DNA from: Halocaridina rubra
Lineage: Eukaryota > Arthropoda > Malacostraca > Decapoda > Atyidae
DNA length: 64,000 nucleotides
NCBI GenBank assembly: GCA_037179515.1
Contig: JAXCGZ010007608.1
Coordinates: 69,501 to 133,500, forward strand
Reading direction: 5' to 3'
Below the pieces are notes generated by a model that saw only the letters and a program-made list of their open reading frames with translations, was not told where the DNA came from and made no database searches. The stretch's first letter is position 1, and every line of letters begins with the position of its first letter. Made by a program: the position numbers and the translations under genes. Positions 23,456 through 36,643 of the stretch are shown piece by piece.

Positions 23456-25482
23456 AGATTAAGAATCGTTTTATGCACTCATCCTTAACACATTCATACT
23501 TTTTGGAAATGTAAGGCTTCTAATTTGAGCTAAGCTAGATTATTTGGCTTAGGTTTTGTTAGTTTTGTCAGGTTAAAGTTAATTCAGTTCGTTTGGTTCG
23601 ATTACTAGAAGGGGTGCATAAAGTGAATCTTTTTGTTAAGATTAGTTAGGTTAGGTTAGTTAAGTTAATGTGGTTAGGTTAGTAGAAGGAGTGTATAAAA
23701 CAAAATTCCTTACTGGATATTAATTATCAGATGATATTTCCTTGCTGTACAGTGTATGAGAAAAATCATTACTGTAAAGGATTTACCGGAGCCTGAAGGT
23801 CAGGTCGTTATATGGCTAGGTTGTTATAAGGCTTCCCTCGTACATACCTGCATAAGCACCTTTCTTCTCTCAGGAGCTTATTTCATTAAAGGAATATTCG
23901 TGTTTACATTGGTAAAGGAAGGTTATGTAACTGCTTTCATTATTGCTCATTCATATTTATACTGTATTTAGTTTTTTATTTTTGTTATTCAATTTTCCTT
24001 AAATATTATTATTTCTTATTTACATTGATTAATGAAGGGAGTGAATGTGGTTTTTAGTTTTTTTATATTTATTGTGTTTTATATGGTACAGTTTTCTTTC
24101 AAAACATTGCGTCCATGGAGACAATTGTTTATTTTTATTGTTTATATATCTTAATTCTACCTTGTCCTTAAGCAGCCACTTTAGTCTTTTTAAAGATTTT
24201 CTTGGTGCTCGTATCCGATGAGGGCAGTTTTCTTAGCCTGTCCTGGTGTTGTACTCATGAAAAAGGGGCAAATTTTTTTTTGCCATTCTTTTTATGTGAC
24301 ATTACTGTTGACGTGGTGAACTAACTTTTTAACCATATTAGCAGAATACTTTCATTGTGTTTTTTCATTTTACTTACTAAGCAAAGTCCAAATTCAGATA
24401 AAAATAAATTTTTGATGAGAAGGGAAAGTATAAGATTTTGAGTATTCAAGAATTTAGTCTCTCATTTATAATACCAAATACTGTTATCCTAAGGTAGAGC
24501 GTACTTTCTTTGTCAAGGAAAAGATTTACTGGTAGGTTTCATGTTATAATTTTGAACTCTGGTACTTATCACTCTTGATCACTAGAGTCATTTTTCTTTG
24601 GTGCTTGTTGGTTTCTGTGTATGCTGTATATGTATGGCTGCACATATTCAGCAACTGAGATCAGTAGCACAGGAGACCTGCAGCTGGGAGGGATTATGAG
24701 GCTCTTGGGAGTCTCAGGGAGTAGTAATTTTTTAATTAAAGATGTTAAAAGGAGTGTTGTGAAGTTTTTGAAGTTATCACCAAATAAAAAACAATTTCGC
24801 TGAGGTGGTACCCATACATAGCAGATGAACTCATCTCTGTCTCTCTTTGCTTTTTGTTTTCTTGGCGACAGTGCCCGATAAGGGCAGTTTTCTTTGCCCG
24901 TCCCGGTGCCACTTTCATAAAATAAGGAAAAAGAAAAGATGAGAATCGATTGGAAGAGAGAGGCAAAAAAGTGAGGTTTGTAAGATTCTTGGAATTGACA
25001 GTGAATCAAGACTTTTCTGTTCAGATGGAACCCTTACTTTGCTGCTGAATAATTGGCTCAGAGAGGTATTGACACAAGGGCTGTGTTTCTCTGGATTATT
25101 TGTGATTGAAGATTATTTGTACTTGCTTACGAACACTATAACTGAAATTAGTTGAACAAGAGAGAGAGAGAAAAAAAAAGACAGTAAGACTCCTTGAATT
25201 ATAAGTGAATCACAAGCTCTATGCTTTAATTTCCCGTACTCTGCAATTGAAAGTAGTTGATACTGAAGAGAAGGTGAAAGCAGTGAAGCTTTTATGGATA
25301 ACCAGCTAATCAACACCTCTGTATTTAAGTTTTACCATTGCTTTGTACCTTATTCTTTAAACCCTTACAGTGTTTTAAGCAGTTTATTCAAGCAAAAGAA
25401 CTTGTAAATTTGGTGTGATACTTGTGTTTAGAGAACATGTTACTCATGCTTTCAAATTTGGTTTTATCTGTTAATAAAAGAA
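23456..25482. other. fry intron DNA with LINE-tail fragments
   Basis: TTAGG-like words occur at 23640-23690. At 24205-24275 and 24860-24925 there are short blocks (GATGAGGGCAGTTTTC and GCCCGTCCCGGTGCCAC) matching the 3' tail of the LINE fragment at 63200-63245, so each is a truncated insertion of that family on the plus strand. The rest is AT-rich with no supported exon. The open frames at 23756 and 24621 have no recognisable product. Confidence 0.5.
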
Positions 25483-26040
25483 ACAAACATTCCCCTAGGA
25501 TTGGTAATAGGAACAGATGCTCCCTAGAATTAGTAATAGAAACAGATGTTCTCCTAGGATTAGTAATAGAAACAGATATGCTCCTAGGATTAGTAAGAGA
25601 ACATATTTACTCCTAGGATTAGTAATAGAAACGGATGTGGTCCCAGGACTAGTAACAGAAACATAGATGCTCCTGGGATTAGTAATAGAAACAGGTATGC
25701 TCCTAGAATTAGTAATAGAAACAGAGATGCTCCTAGGATTAGTAATAGAAACAGAGGTGCTCCTGGGATTAGTAATAGATACAAAGTTTCTCTTTGGTTT
25801 AGTACTAGAAACAGATGTGCTCCAACGGTTAGTAATAGAAACGGATATACTCCTATTGTTAGTAAATGGAAACAAATGTATTCCTAAAATTAGTAATGGT
25901 AAACGAGGTATTCCTGGGATTAGTAATAGAAACAGAGATACTCCTATGATTAGTAATAGAAACAGAGGTACTCCTAGGATTAGTAAATAGACACAGATGT
26001 GTTCCTAGGATCAGTAATAGAAACATGTGCTCCTAGGATT
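25483..26040 (+). repeat. Minisatellite, about 18 units of 30 bp
   Basis: The unit consensus is about CCTAGGATTAGTAATAGAAA followed by CAGATGTGCT. It is repeated with 10-20 percent divergence and small indels. Because the unit is a multiple of three, long spurious frames stay open on both strands (for example the SVSITNPRS-type repeats on the minus strand). There are no spacers, so it is not a CRISPR array. It lies in the fry intron between candidate exons A and B. Confidence 0.9.
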
Positions 26041-26737
26041 ATTCATTAATGTACCTGAGTGTATGATCTGTACAGGAAAGTTTGAATACAATAGGATAAT
26101 TATTAATGCCAGACTTTTAACCTGTTGTATATTTGTATCAGATCTGATGGGGTTCCCGATGATTGTCACATGGGAATCAAAATTTAGGATACTTATTAAT
26201 GTGGGAAAGTCAACTTCAGAAATATTTATATAGCATTTGGTATTGGAAAATCTAATACAGTATTTATTATGCAAAGCTGTAGTCTAGAATAAATGTTAAT
26301 ATGTTAATATAAATATCAGATTATTTTATAGGGTTTTTCACAGTTAGCTAGATATTTATCTCAATAGGATTAAAAGGATTCAATTTAGATTGTTTATTAC
26401 TATTGTATAAACAATATAATGAATGGAAGAAGATGGTGCATAGGTGATTGCAGGCCACAGGGATTTTTCACTTGTTAGCACAGTTACCTGTGATGGGCAG
26501 GTGTGGGGGGGGGTTGCCTTATGATGATTTGGTGAGGATAAACCAAGTGTGGCTGTCGGACCTCATGGCAGAAGATTCTTGGTCACCTAATATTTGGATG
26601 GCCCAAGCAAGATGGTAGGGGGGAATAGTGGCAACCTTTATCCCCATTGTATATTATTTAAAAGGATATCAAATTTGTCCACGTTAATTCTTTACTTTCC
26701 ATAGTACGACCTTATTTCATTGTGCTATTTTGCAAAG
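26041..26737. other. fry intron DNA, with a family B repeat at 26480-26640
   Basis: 26480-26640 has GGGGGGTTGCC, CAGAAGATTCTTGGTCACC, GGCCCAAGCAAGATGGTAGG and GGGGGAATAGTGGCAAC. These match, weakly, the repeats at 35570-35720 and 36265-36390. Otherwise AT-rich and unremarkable. Confidence 0.4.
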
Positions 26738-26984
26738 TAATTGGTATTAGCACGATGTTATGCTAGATAAAATATGCGAAAATGAAACGAACCAGGACAT
26801 TACCGCCTAGCCTGCGTCGACCGCTCGTTACACCGAGACATAACAGCAACAACAATAATGGCAACAATTCCCAATCGCCCGCCATACCCGAGGATACGGT
26901 GTCGTTATACACCTATCGTCTCCATGTCGGAACACATCAGACGATAGAACTTACTCTGCAGAATCCTCCGCCTTCGCCCACCAG
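26738..26984 (+). CDS. fry: Furry, candidate alternative first coding exon B (start codon 26782)
   Basis: An in-frame TAG at 26764 followed by ATG at 26782 suggests a start. A pyrimidine-rich stretch ending in TTTTGCAAAG (26737) is a possible acceptor, or the exon may be a true first exon. The product is basic, then Asn-rich (HNSNNNNGNNSQSPAIPEDT), then SLYTYRLHVGTHQTIELTLQ and a Pro-rich end. The donor is CCAG|GTCAAT at 26984/26985, leaving phase 2. Phase 2 fits the acceptor at 34048/34049 exactly and joins TR to VLAPDARSP. Assignment to fry is inference from phase and position. The coding part is 26782-26984. Confidence 0.5.
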
Positions 26985-27169
26985 GTCAATTTTTATTTTT
27001 TTGTTTTGTTATTAATCTATCTTTACTTTGTGTTTGTTCGAGTATTATGTTTCAGAAGCAGAATGAAAGCAAAACTGGTTTTAACCGACAGGCTGACCTA
27101 GCATATCGGGCATCTGGGTGAGAAGTGTTGATCCTTGTAAATATCATGGGATGAACAAAAAACATTATG

Positions 27170-28290
<1,121 letters not shown>

Positions 28291-28379
28291 CTCTAGGGCA
28301 GTGGTTCCCAATCTGTGGTTCGCGGACCCCTGGTGGTCCGCAAAGGTAGTACTGGGGGTCCGTGAACTGAATTAAAATG

Positions 28380-28533
<154 letters not shown>

Positions 28534-29027
28534 TGAATAAGCATATTAAAAGAAAAAAATAATAATGCAGTTATACACAGGGAACGTAACCTACCCATGC
28601 TCTCATAATTATGGCAGTATTAAATATAAACGTTTCCTGATTATATAATTTATTTATTTTTCTTTTCTTTCTCTTTTTAGTTTTTTATGCATTTAACACT
28701 GTACATGAAAGTGACATGTCGGATGTCAGGCAATCACAGTACGGTAGGACAGAAGCATTTATACGTGTGAGATTACCAACCTGTCATGTGTTGACCACGT
28801 ACAGTCGGACCGTGGCGTGCGAGCTCAGTCTGAGCTTAAATTCTGAACACTGATTGCTGCAACTTCGCTCTTCCTTCACCGTCTTCACGTTTTGAACCGA
28901 CAGTTGCATCCATACGTTAATGCAACTTGAGCAGTCTGTAGTCAGTGTGTCTGTGTTTGATTCCCGAACCTTAATATTTAGTTGTATTAACTTCATCAGT
29001 GACTATTTATTGTAAATATCTGATCGT

Positions 29028-31029
29028 ATGATGGATCGGTGGTTAAAAACCGGAAGCATGTTAAAACGAGACTGCAGTGACATAGAAGGTGAATGTGCGA
29101 CAAGCTCAAGTGAAAAGACACTGACTCATCAGTCGAAACGCAAAAACTGTAAATACTGTGATGAATACATATCCTTTGGATTTATATGTAGAGGCAGTGA
29201 AGGTGAACAGAAACCACAATGTGTTCTCTGTTATGAAATATTGTCCAATGAAAGTATGAAGCCAGCCAAACTTCGCCGGCATTTTGAGACTAAGCATAAG
29301 GAGCATACTAACAAACCTGTTGAATATTTTCAAAGAAGACGGGAAGAACTGCTTTCAAGACAAAATATTATAGAAAAAATAGCAACCGGGGGTGATAATA
29401 AGAATGCTGTGTGTGCTTCGTGTGATGTTTCTCTTTTAATAGCAAAGAGTGGAAAACCACACACAATAGCAGAGGAAGTAATTCTGCCTGCTGCCAAAGC
29501 AATGGCCTCTAGGATGCATGGAGACAAAGTATCAAAAAGTTTTGATCTCATTTCATTGTCAAACACCACTGTCAAGCGGCGAATAGGAGACATGTCTGAC
29601 AGTGTTAAAAATCAACTAGTGAAGAGAGTGATTAAAGTCCGTATTATTCTTTACAATTAGATGAAAGTACAGATGTTGCTAACAGTGCTGATTTACTTGC
29701 ATTCATACGATATGAATTTGACGGTACAATTAAGGAAGATTTTCTCTTTTGCCAGTCATTGCCAACACACACAACTGGTGAGTCTATTTTTAATAGTTTG
29801 AATGATTTTATAATAGCTAATGAAATTGAATGGTCAAAGTGTGTAGGAGTCAGTACTGATGGGGCTCCCGCAATGTCAGGAAAGTACAAAGGACTCAAGG
29901 CAAATATCCAAGCTATAATACCATATGTCAAGTGGACTCATTGCTGCATACATAGAGAATCGTTGGCAGCAAAGAAAATGCCAGAAAAATTGAAGACGAC
30001 TGTAGATGAAGTAGTGAAAGTAGTTAACTTCATAAAAGCTCAGCCCTTAAATTCTCGTATATTTAGTGTTCTTTGTGAGGAGATGGGTAGCACTCATGAA
30101 CAACTGCTCTTGCATTCTCAAGTGCGGTGGCTGTCCTGCGGTAAAGTACTTACCCGCATATTTGAGTTGTGTGATGAAATAAGACTATTTCTTCATGATA
30201 AATCATTTCATGGGAGAGAATGGTTTAATAACTTTTTGTGGCTAGCTATTGTGGCATACATGTCTGACATCTTTACTTATTTGAATGACCTAAATTTGAG
30301 CCTACAAAGGAGATCCGTAACTATTTTTAAAGTTGAAGATAAAGTGGAAGCCCTGATCAAGAAATTAGAATTGTGGTCTGAACGTCTGCATAGTGGTGTG
30401 TTTGAATCCTTTCCAACACTTTATGACTTTCTTGGAACTTCTGGGACACGAGAATAAGAAGCCTTTTTATTCAGCATTTGCAAGGTTTAAAGATCAGTTT
30501 TAGGGATTATTTTCCTCCTCATAGTGGTGTGTTTGAATCCTTTCCAACACTTTATGACTTTCTTGGAACTTCTGAAGAAATAAGAAGCCTTTTTATTCAG
30601 CATTTGCAAGGTTTAAAGATCAGTTTTAGGGATTATTTTCCTCCTCATGATGATAATAACAAGTGGATTAGGGATCCTTCTCATGTAAATGTAAAAGATG
30701 TAACAGAATTAACAGCAAAAGAAGAAAATAGTTTTGTTGAACTTTCATGTGACACTTCACTAAGATCACGTTTCAGCCGTTACAATTTATCAGACTTTTG
30801 GTTACTATTGAAAAATGAGTACCCATAACTGGCAACCAAGGCCCTGAAATATCTAATGCCATTCCCTACTACGTATTTATGCGAGCAGGCTTTCTCACAG
30901 CTCATTTACATAAAATCAAAATACAGAAATAGGATGAATGTGGAACCTGATCTTCGCTTAATACTGTCTGCCATTGAACCTGAAATTGAAAACATAGTAG
31001 CAGCAAAACATCATCACCCATCTCATTAA
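29028..31029 (+). pseudogene. hAT transposase with BED finger, frame-broken
   Basis: The N-terminal frame (29028-29660) has MDRWLKTGS and a BED-type finger, CVLCYEIL...LRRHFETKH (residues about 64-90). A one-base loss near 29632 shifts the frame, which resumes as LQLDESTDVANSADLLAF with a catalytic-type Asp. From 29759 it reads GVSTDGAPAMSG, WTHCCIHRESLAAKKMP and LLHSQVRWLSCGKVL, the expected RNase-H-like fold words of this hAT group. The 131-bp duplication at 30390 disrupts the frame. A stop at 30826 (NEYP*) precedes the hATC dimerisation region (LMPFPTTYLCEQAFSQL...RNRMN), which ends at TAA 31027-31029. The ZBED5/SCAND3-like family assignment is from memory of motifs. Confidence 0.85.
30390..30648 (+). 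repeat. 131-bp direct duplication in the hAT transposase
   Basis: TAGTGGTGTGTTTGAATCCT begins at 30391 and again at 30522. Both blocks run through AGCCTTTTTATTCAGCATTT to TTAGGGATTATTTTCCTCCT. The first has five extra bases at GGGACACGAGAATAAG. It breaks the reading frame. Confidence 0.9.
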
Positions 31030-31296
31030 TGAGATTAAGATAAAGTATTTTTTTTTCTGGTCTGTTCTGTTCTGTATTTCTTTCTTTATATTTTTTATAT
31101 ATTTTCCCATTTTTTCATTTACATATGTCTTTCTGCAGAAGTTAATCTAGTTTTCTGATAAGAGGAGTTTGTTGCTAGTTTATTAAAGCAGCATGTTAAG
31201 TTGACAGACGTTTCAATATCTTGGGGTCCGGGGAAAAAATAATTTAAATAAAAGGGGTCCTTGGTAGTGAAAAGTTTGGGAACCACTGCTCTAGGG

Positions 31297-32149
31297 CGTT
31301 GTAAAACCACGGTTTTTACTGTATCTCATTTTGCTCCTTATTAAGGAAGTACTGAACTTGTGATTAGTATGTTGTATATTAGATGTGTAGTACTATACTT
31401 GGCTCGGTACCAAAACTACATAAAGCCAGAAAATGCATTTAAAGTTTTGCATCATTAAAGTTTTTATATCTCCGTATTTGCTCTTGCTTATTTTTTCTTC
31501 AAATGTAGCTTTAAAATAACATAGACGGCTACCGAGATATCAAAGTCTTAAAGGTACGAAACTTCAAGTGCTTTTTCTAGCATTGTGTATTTTCATCACT
31601 TAGCCCAGTATTGTACTAGGCTCCTTGTGTGAGAGTACTTTCTAGTTGTTAGGCATTATTCTAGGTATGTACAATATTTTTTAGTTTACATCTCTTTGCA
31701 TGCACTCTTCGTCAATGGATATTGGGAATACTGTATATAGTCTGAGACCAAAAGAGGAGGGTAAAGAGACCCACCCACTTGTTCATACTCCATCCACTCC
31801 CTCTCTCCAGTCGAGTGGAGAGGGATCCAACTTACACTCTCCAATCCTCTCGCCTGGTCTAAGTCGTAAAATTAACGTTCTTGGGGTGGCTGTTTTTAAA
31901 AAACTGCTTCTTGATCGTTTGATTTCTTCCAAGCAAGGTATTAGAGTTTTAGGAGTTTTTGTAATTTAGTTTGAAGTAATGTTGAAGATGTTTTCCAGAA
32001 TTACTACATATATTCGTAAAATCCATTTGTTTTTAACTTAATCATGGTGTCTTCCATATACGAATAGTGTTGGTAATTTGCCTATAGTGTTACTTCCTTT
32101 ATTTAGTGTATTTCATGTTTTTTAATGGTAATTAGTTTGTAATTGAAAT
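31297..32149. other. AT-rich fry intron DNA
   Basis: No supported gene. The open frame at 31700-31969 contains a GTCGAGTGGAGAGGG-type C/T-rich stretch and has no recognisable domain. Confidence 0.45.
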
Positions 32150-32515
32150 AGCAGTTATATTTGGCACTCTATAAATAGTGCCCCCCTTTTAACATTGCAT
32201 ATATTATCTTTCTAGCACTTTGTAAATAGTGCCCTCCTCTTAACATAGCATATTATATCTGTCTGGGACTTTGTAAATAATGCCCTCCTCTTAACATAGC
32301 TTATGTTATCTTTTTGACGCTTTGTAAATAATGCCCTCCTCTGAACATAGCATATGTTATCTCTCTGGTACTTTGTAAATTATGCCCTCATCTTAGCACA
32401 GCATATATTATCTCTTTGGTTCTCAGTAAATAATGCCACCCTCTTAAAGTAGCATATGTTATCATTCTGGCACTATGTAAATAATGCCCTCTTTGAAGCG
32501 CAGCATATTTTATAT
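32150..32515 (+). repeat. Tandem repeat, about six units of roughly 60 bp
   Basis: The unit is about CTTTGTAAATAATGCCCTCC, then TCTTAACATAGCATATGTTA, then TCTCTCTGGTA. The word TGCCCTCCTCTTAACA (or a close variant) recurs near 32180, 32230, 32281, 32330, 32385, 32437 and 32487. Pure tandem DNA with no spacers. Confidence 0.85.
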
Positions 32516-34048
32516 CGTAGTCTACTGAAATCAGCAAGTGGTCACTACCGAAGGCAGCAACATAAGGGAAAAAAAAGGAAAATGGAAATTGTACTTATCT
32601 CCCAACTATAACTAATAACTTTTTATAAGTTAGAGCCCATTGAGGATAGGAGGAAGAAATCAGCAGCTCATCTCATGTTGTAGTCTTTGCCTACTCAACA
32701 AGCTGAGAAGGTGCGACATTAGATATGCAATGTGTGTTTATTTTAATGTTAGTACTTGTAAGAGAACACTTACATTGTTTAATATAGTGTTCTCTGATGC
32801 CGGGATTACGCAGTGCCTATTTTGAACAGATGCCAGACCCAGTGTTCGTGGTATCTGTTAATAAGAGTTTTTTAGTCGAACCAACCTAAATTAGTTGGTG
32901 GTTAAAACAATTAACTAATGGTTTGAACAAGCGTTTGAACTCAGTTTGTCTCTGTGATTACTCAGATGCTTGTTCAGCGATTGTTTACAAATTTGATTTA
33001 TCTTAATTTGCAAGTAGTTTATGTTGTTCAACTAAAAAACTCTACAACAAAGATGCCATGAACAGTTTTGGTGTAGTATTGAGTACTGTAAAGCACTTTG
33101 AACACTTTGAAGTCCAGCAAACGGGAACATTGTGGTTATGTATGTAAGTGTTCTTTTATATTTAATAACTTTTAAAATACGTGTATTGTGTAAAGGAAAA
33201 TATGATGAGATTTGACACTTGCCAAAGCCCTTTGCTTGAGGGCATCACCCTAACCCTTAATAGAAAAGTGAGTCTGTGATTTAAATCCAGTTGCATCCAC
33301 ATTTAAAATGGAGGCTTCAAACTACCATTCAAAAATAGTTTAAATTATTTGTAATGATAGTTTTAATATTATTATATTATTTTATTCCCCTATATTAATT
33401 CCGAACTTGTAAAGATATTGGTCCACCCTTTACCCCACAAATCTAACTTTTAGTTAGGACCTAGGTGCTATTTCCGCAGAACTACAAATGAATAGTTTAT
33501 TACAACTTATGAAAACAAAATCACGTTCAGTTTCTTATCAGTTGCAGTATCTAAGGCTTTTGAAGCCTTATCTAGTCATTATTCATACTTTACTGATAAG
33601 ACCATGCCGGTATATTGCAGTTTTACCGTAGGACTTTGTGAAGTCATTATTAACATACGTAGCTCTCCATAACTAAAGATAATGCAGAACGCAATTTATG
33701 AGCAAGATTGCGAGAGCTTAGCTAGAGCTCTGTTTCTTTCTAAGTAGTATTTACCATGAAGTGAAATAAATTACTGATATTGTATAGACAGAGATATGTT
33801 TGTTTAGAATGTGAAATGAAACTCGAACCTCCGATAACTAAGTTTTGTATAGTATTTGTGATATTGTCCCACATTCTAAAGTCTTTTAAAAATTAATTAA
33901 TGTGTTATACTGAGTTCAGAAGTATTTGTTAATGTGTATGATGTAAATTACAGTTATATGATGCACAGAATTGCTCATATCTTTTAGTAAGTACAATACG
34001 ATTTGTTGAATATTATATGTGGGTTTGTTTACCCTGGGAATACGTAAG
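32516..34048. other. fry intron DNA with a SINE-tail fragment at 33223-33310
   Basis: 33223-33310 (ACACTTGCCAAAGCCCTTTG, GGGCATCACCCTAACCC, AGTGAGTCTGTGATTTAAA) is a decayed match to the SINE tails at 23186 and 57647. The rest is AT-rich and without recognised features. Confidence 0.45.
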
Positions 34049-34203
34049 AGTTTTGGCTCCCGATGCCAGAAGTCCCGTTTTTGACATGTTGAGGCAGACA
34101 GTAAACGTAGCGACGACCCCCATTCGAAAAGTCACGTCGGCCGTGTACCGTATCATCGGAACAGGGGATTCGTATACGCCGGAACATGTCGAAGACCTGG
34201 AAT
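34049..34203 (+). CDS. fry: Furry exon C
   Basis: The acceptor is tandem, GTAAG|AG|TTTT: an exon starting at 34049 accepts phase 2 (from exon B), and one starting at 34051 accepts phase 1 (from exon A). Either gives VLAPDARSPVFDMLRQTVNV followed by TTPIRKVTSAVYRIIGTGDS. The donor is GGAAT|GTAAGA at 34203/34204, leaving phase 1, and it joins the next exon as EDLE-Y-GEE. The polypyrimidine tract is weak. I do not recognise a domain. The assignment rests on a perfectly matching phase and on the non-AT-rich coding character compared with its flanks. Confidence 0.65.
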
Positions 34204-34849
34204 GTAAGATTGTGATTGTTTCTCCTTTATAAATACATGTTTTAAGATATCTTAAGCAAGATTTTGAGGTTTATATCGTACTGAACTTGTCACTCTGACT
34301 TTTAGAATCATTCAGGATAATATAGATGTATGTCTTGTGCATATTTTCTCGTTTTGGTCATTCAGATTTACTCTGCGTCCCGCAGAATATGATGATTGAA
34401 GTCTATGAGTATTTGGAAGCATTTAGGTATATGTATTATTTGTGTTTCACTGAATGTTTGCGATATTCTATTCAAAATTCTGTGGGTTTATTTTGTACTG
34501 AATGTGCTCCTTTAACTCTTTAGGTCAATGTGTATAGCTTATTGAATATAAGGTGCTGTATTCATGCAAATTTATCTAGATTTATGCTTTAAGAGTATGT
34601 CACTAACACTGCAGATCATCCAAGACTACAGTATTTAGGTTTATGTGTCAATATGCACGTTTTCCTATTCTTAAGGCTATATACAGTTATTTAAGCATTT
34701 GTTGTACTGAAACTGTTGCTTTTAGGCATACATGATTATTAATGTTAATATTCGAGCTGTACTCGTATATGTGTTCTTTGTTCATTTAATGTATAAGTTT
34801 TTTGTTGTACTGAATATGTCTCTCTGTAAATGTTCATTTATTATTAAAA
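34204..34849. other. AT-rich fry intron DNA
   Basis: Contains loosely repeated words (TTTTGTACTGAATGTG, TTGTTGTACTGAATATG, TATATCGTACTGAACTTG), a weak diverged repeat. No gene seen. Confidence 0.45.
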
Positions 34850-35115
34850 TTAGAGGGTCAAAGCACATAGGATGATTTGGAGACGTGGTGAGAAAGGTGA
34901 GATTGAGATGGTTTGTGCATGTGTTGAAGAGGCATGAGGTGTATGTTGAGAGAAGGCTGCTCAGGTGGGCCAAAGAGGAAGTGTATGTATATGGTGAGGG
35001 AGGACATGAGGGTGTGCGGTTTGACAGAGGAGGACATAAGGGATAGGGTGATATGGAGATGACTGATACGCTGTGGCGAGCCCTTGTGGGAAAAGCTGAA
35101 AGATTTGATGATGTT
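34850..35115 (+). pseudogene. C-terminal fragment of an RTE-like LINE ORF2
   Basis: The plus strand reads RLRWFVHVLKRHEVYVERRL, then a G/E-rich stretch, and in another frame GDMEMTDTLWRALVGKAERF. RWFGHV...R and a final W-containing segment are typical of RTE or related ORF2 ends, by family knowledge. It is frame-broken, and sits in the intron before exon D. Confidence 0.55.
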
Positions 35116-35306
35116 ATTTTGAATGTTTCATTAGTATCTATAGAGGTCATTCAAGATTAGTTATGAATATTCCATAGTAATTGTATCATTGTAGCCACCT
35201 TTATCACTAGAAATATTGCTGCAAAGTATTTTTATTTGGAAATCAAATGTCTTCACTAACCACAGAATACGCAAAATCATATTCTCTGCTTTTACGGGTT
35301 CAACAG

Positions 35307-35474
35307 ATGGGGAGGAGGTCGGGGAGCGGGGTCCTGGTGATGGGAGAGAGTCTGGACAAGAGGAGCTGCTCGAAATCAACAGCGACGATGAAAATGAGCA
35401 GTCGTCGTCGACCCAAGACAGCGGAGGCAATTCTGTCGATCCCGTTTCTGAGCGTTCCCATACCCTTATGTCTG
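35307..35474 (+). CDS. fry: Furry exon D
   Basis: The acceptor is ACGGGTTCAACAG (35306) and the donor TCTG|GTAAGT (35474/35475). In and out are both phase 1 and the length is 168 bases, so it can be skipped without changing frame. It encodes an acidic, Gly/Ser-rich linker: GEEVGERGPGDGRESGQEEL, then EINSDDENEQSSSTQDSGG. No domain. Acidic Ser-rich stretches are often phosphorylated, but nothing here proves that. Confidence 0.75.
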
Positions 35475-35569
35475 GTAAGTAATTCTGAGAACCTTGAATT
35501 TCTATGCTGTATTCATGTACCTGAAATTTCATAAGAATTTTCAAAATGATGTCGTGATGCATATTCCTT

Positions 35570-35720
35570 TCTTAGGTGTTTTATCAACCTTGCAGTAGAT
35601 GATTCTTGCCCGCCTACCCTGCGGATTACCCAAGCAGAATGGTTGGGTGGAATTATGGTAACTCTATTCCCCTTTGGAGCTAAGAGGAGTGATGGAGGTT
35701 TGATTTGGCATGAGTGAATG
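35570..35720 (+). repeat. Dispersed repeat, family B
   Basis: TGTTTTATCAACCTTGCAGT, GATTCTTGCCCGCCTACCCT and GGATTACCCAAGCAGAATGG match the block at 36265-36390 and, more weakly, 26480-26640. Confidence 0.55.
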
Positions 35721-36029
35721 TGCGTTCTTTGTTTCAGCCACATCCCTTACAAGGGGACAAGGGTTCATTATATATGAAAAAAAAAAAAATTGTACAGTGG
35801 ATGACCTATTCTTATATCCTCCAAAAGAATGGCAAATGACTTAATATATTTGTGCTTGTAAAACTTTGTTTTCAAATTAGTTTTTCAAGTCGCTTTCTGT
35901 AGCTGGGTCTCAACTCCTCACATTTCCCAAAATCCTTCCTCCAAACTCCTCACTCTCAATGCTCCTACCCAACTCTGTGTAGGCTTGCTATCTATATAAA
36001 ACAGCCATATTCCCGTATTTAGGCCACTT

Positions 36030-36180
36030 TTTAGGGGGTGGCTGAGTCAGAGCATAATACCTTGACTTTCGTCAGAAAGGAAATTCAGAGGTGGGATATT
36101 TCTATTGTTCTCACTCAGTCCCATTTATTTGACTTATAATGTGCAGGAGAACATGGAGAAAGTGTATTTCCCTCTTGAGT
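36030..36180 (+). repeat. Short interspersed repeat, family A
   Basis: TTTAGGGGGTGGCTGAGTCA, GAGCATAATACCTTGA, AGGAAATTCAGAGG and GCAGGAGAACATGGAGAAAG match the copy at 21695-21850 in order. Confidence 0.6.
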
Positions 36181-36264
36181 TTATTTTTGTCACCAAATTT
36201 GAAGGAATGTCTTCCTTGGGTGGAAAAGCTTTAGTGTATATTCAGGAATGGCATATTTGTACCC

Positions 36265-36390
36265 TTTATCAGATGTTTTATCAACCTGACGGCAGGAGAA
36301 TCTTTCCCGCCTGCCCTGCAGATGACCCAAGCAGGAAGGTGGGGGGAATTGGTGCATTCCTTCATCCCTGAGGAGCTATATAGCCTGAGC
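36265..36390 (+). repeat. Dispersed repeat, family B
   Basis: CAGATGTTTTATCAACCTGA, CTTTCCCGCCTGCCCTGCAG and GATGACCCAAGCAGGAAGGT match 35570-35720. It ends 30 bases before the exon E acceptor. Confidence 0.55.
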
Positions 36391-36419
36391 TTTATAACAT
36401 TATAGTATTTATTTGACAG

Positions 36420-36643
36420 ATAGCAGCACCGAAGGGAGTGGTGGAGGGGGAGCAGGTGGCAGTTCGGGTAGCCAAGGATCGACTCTCTTACCATGGGGTG
36501 CTCGCAAAGAACGATCTCAGTTTCCGGCCACAGTTCACGTCGACACTAACTTGAGACCTGGAGAGTTCGTCATGCGCACCCTTTTCGCAGAGTACACTGT
36601 CATGGCCGAGAAAAAAATAGAAACTGTAATGCAAGAGCCGCTG
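36420..36643 (+). CDS. fry: Furry exon E (start of the conserved N-terminal region)
   Basis: The acceptor is TATTTGACAG (36419), entering in phase 1. The donor is GCTG|GTAAGA (36643/36644), phase 0. After a Gly/Ser-rich linker it encodes TNLRPGEFVMRTLFAEYTVM, then AEKKIETVMQEPL. This is the beginning of the region conserved between vertebrate FRY and insect fry (a PGEYV..LF..F..QAEKKI..VM.EPL pattern, family knowledge). Furry is a very large scaffold (about 3000 residues) of helical HEAT/Arm-like repeats. It binds Tricornered/NDR kinases with Mob proteins and shapes polarised cell outgrowth, dendrite branching and bristle morphology. Confidence 0.93.

Noticed and set aside
21545..23690. Interstitial telomere made of TTAGG
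   Set aside because: Words are degenerate, short and scattered (GTTAGGTTAG, TTAGTTAGGT). There is no regular array.
25483..26040. CRISPR-like regular 30-bp repeats
   Set aside because: Units are contiguous with no unique spacers, and the surroundings are eukaryotic. It is a minisatellite.
34017..34232. Independent 71-codon protein starting at 34017
   Set aside because: The middle is better explained as fry exon C, with a phase-matching acceptor and donor.
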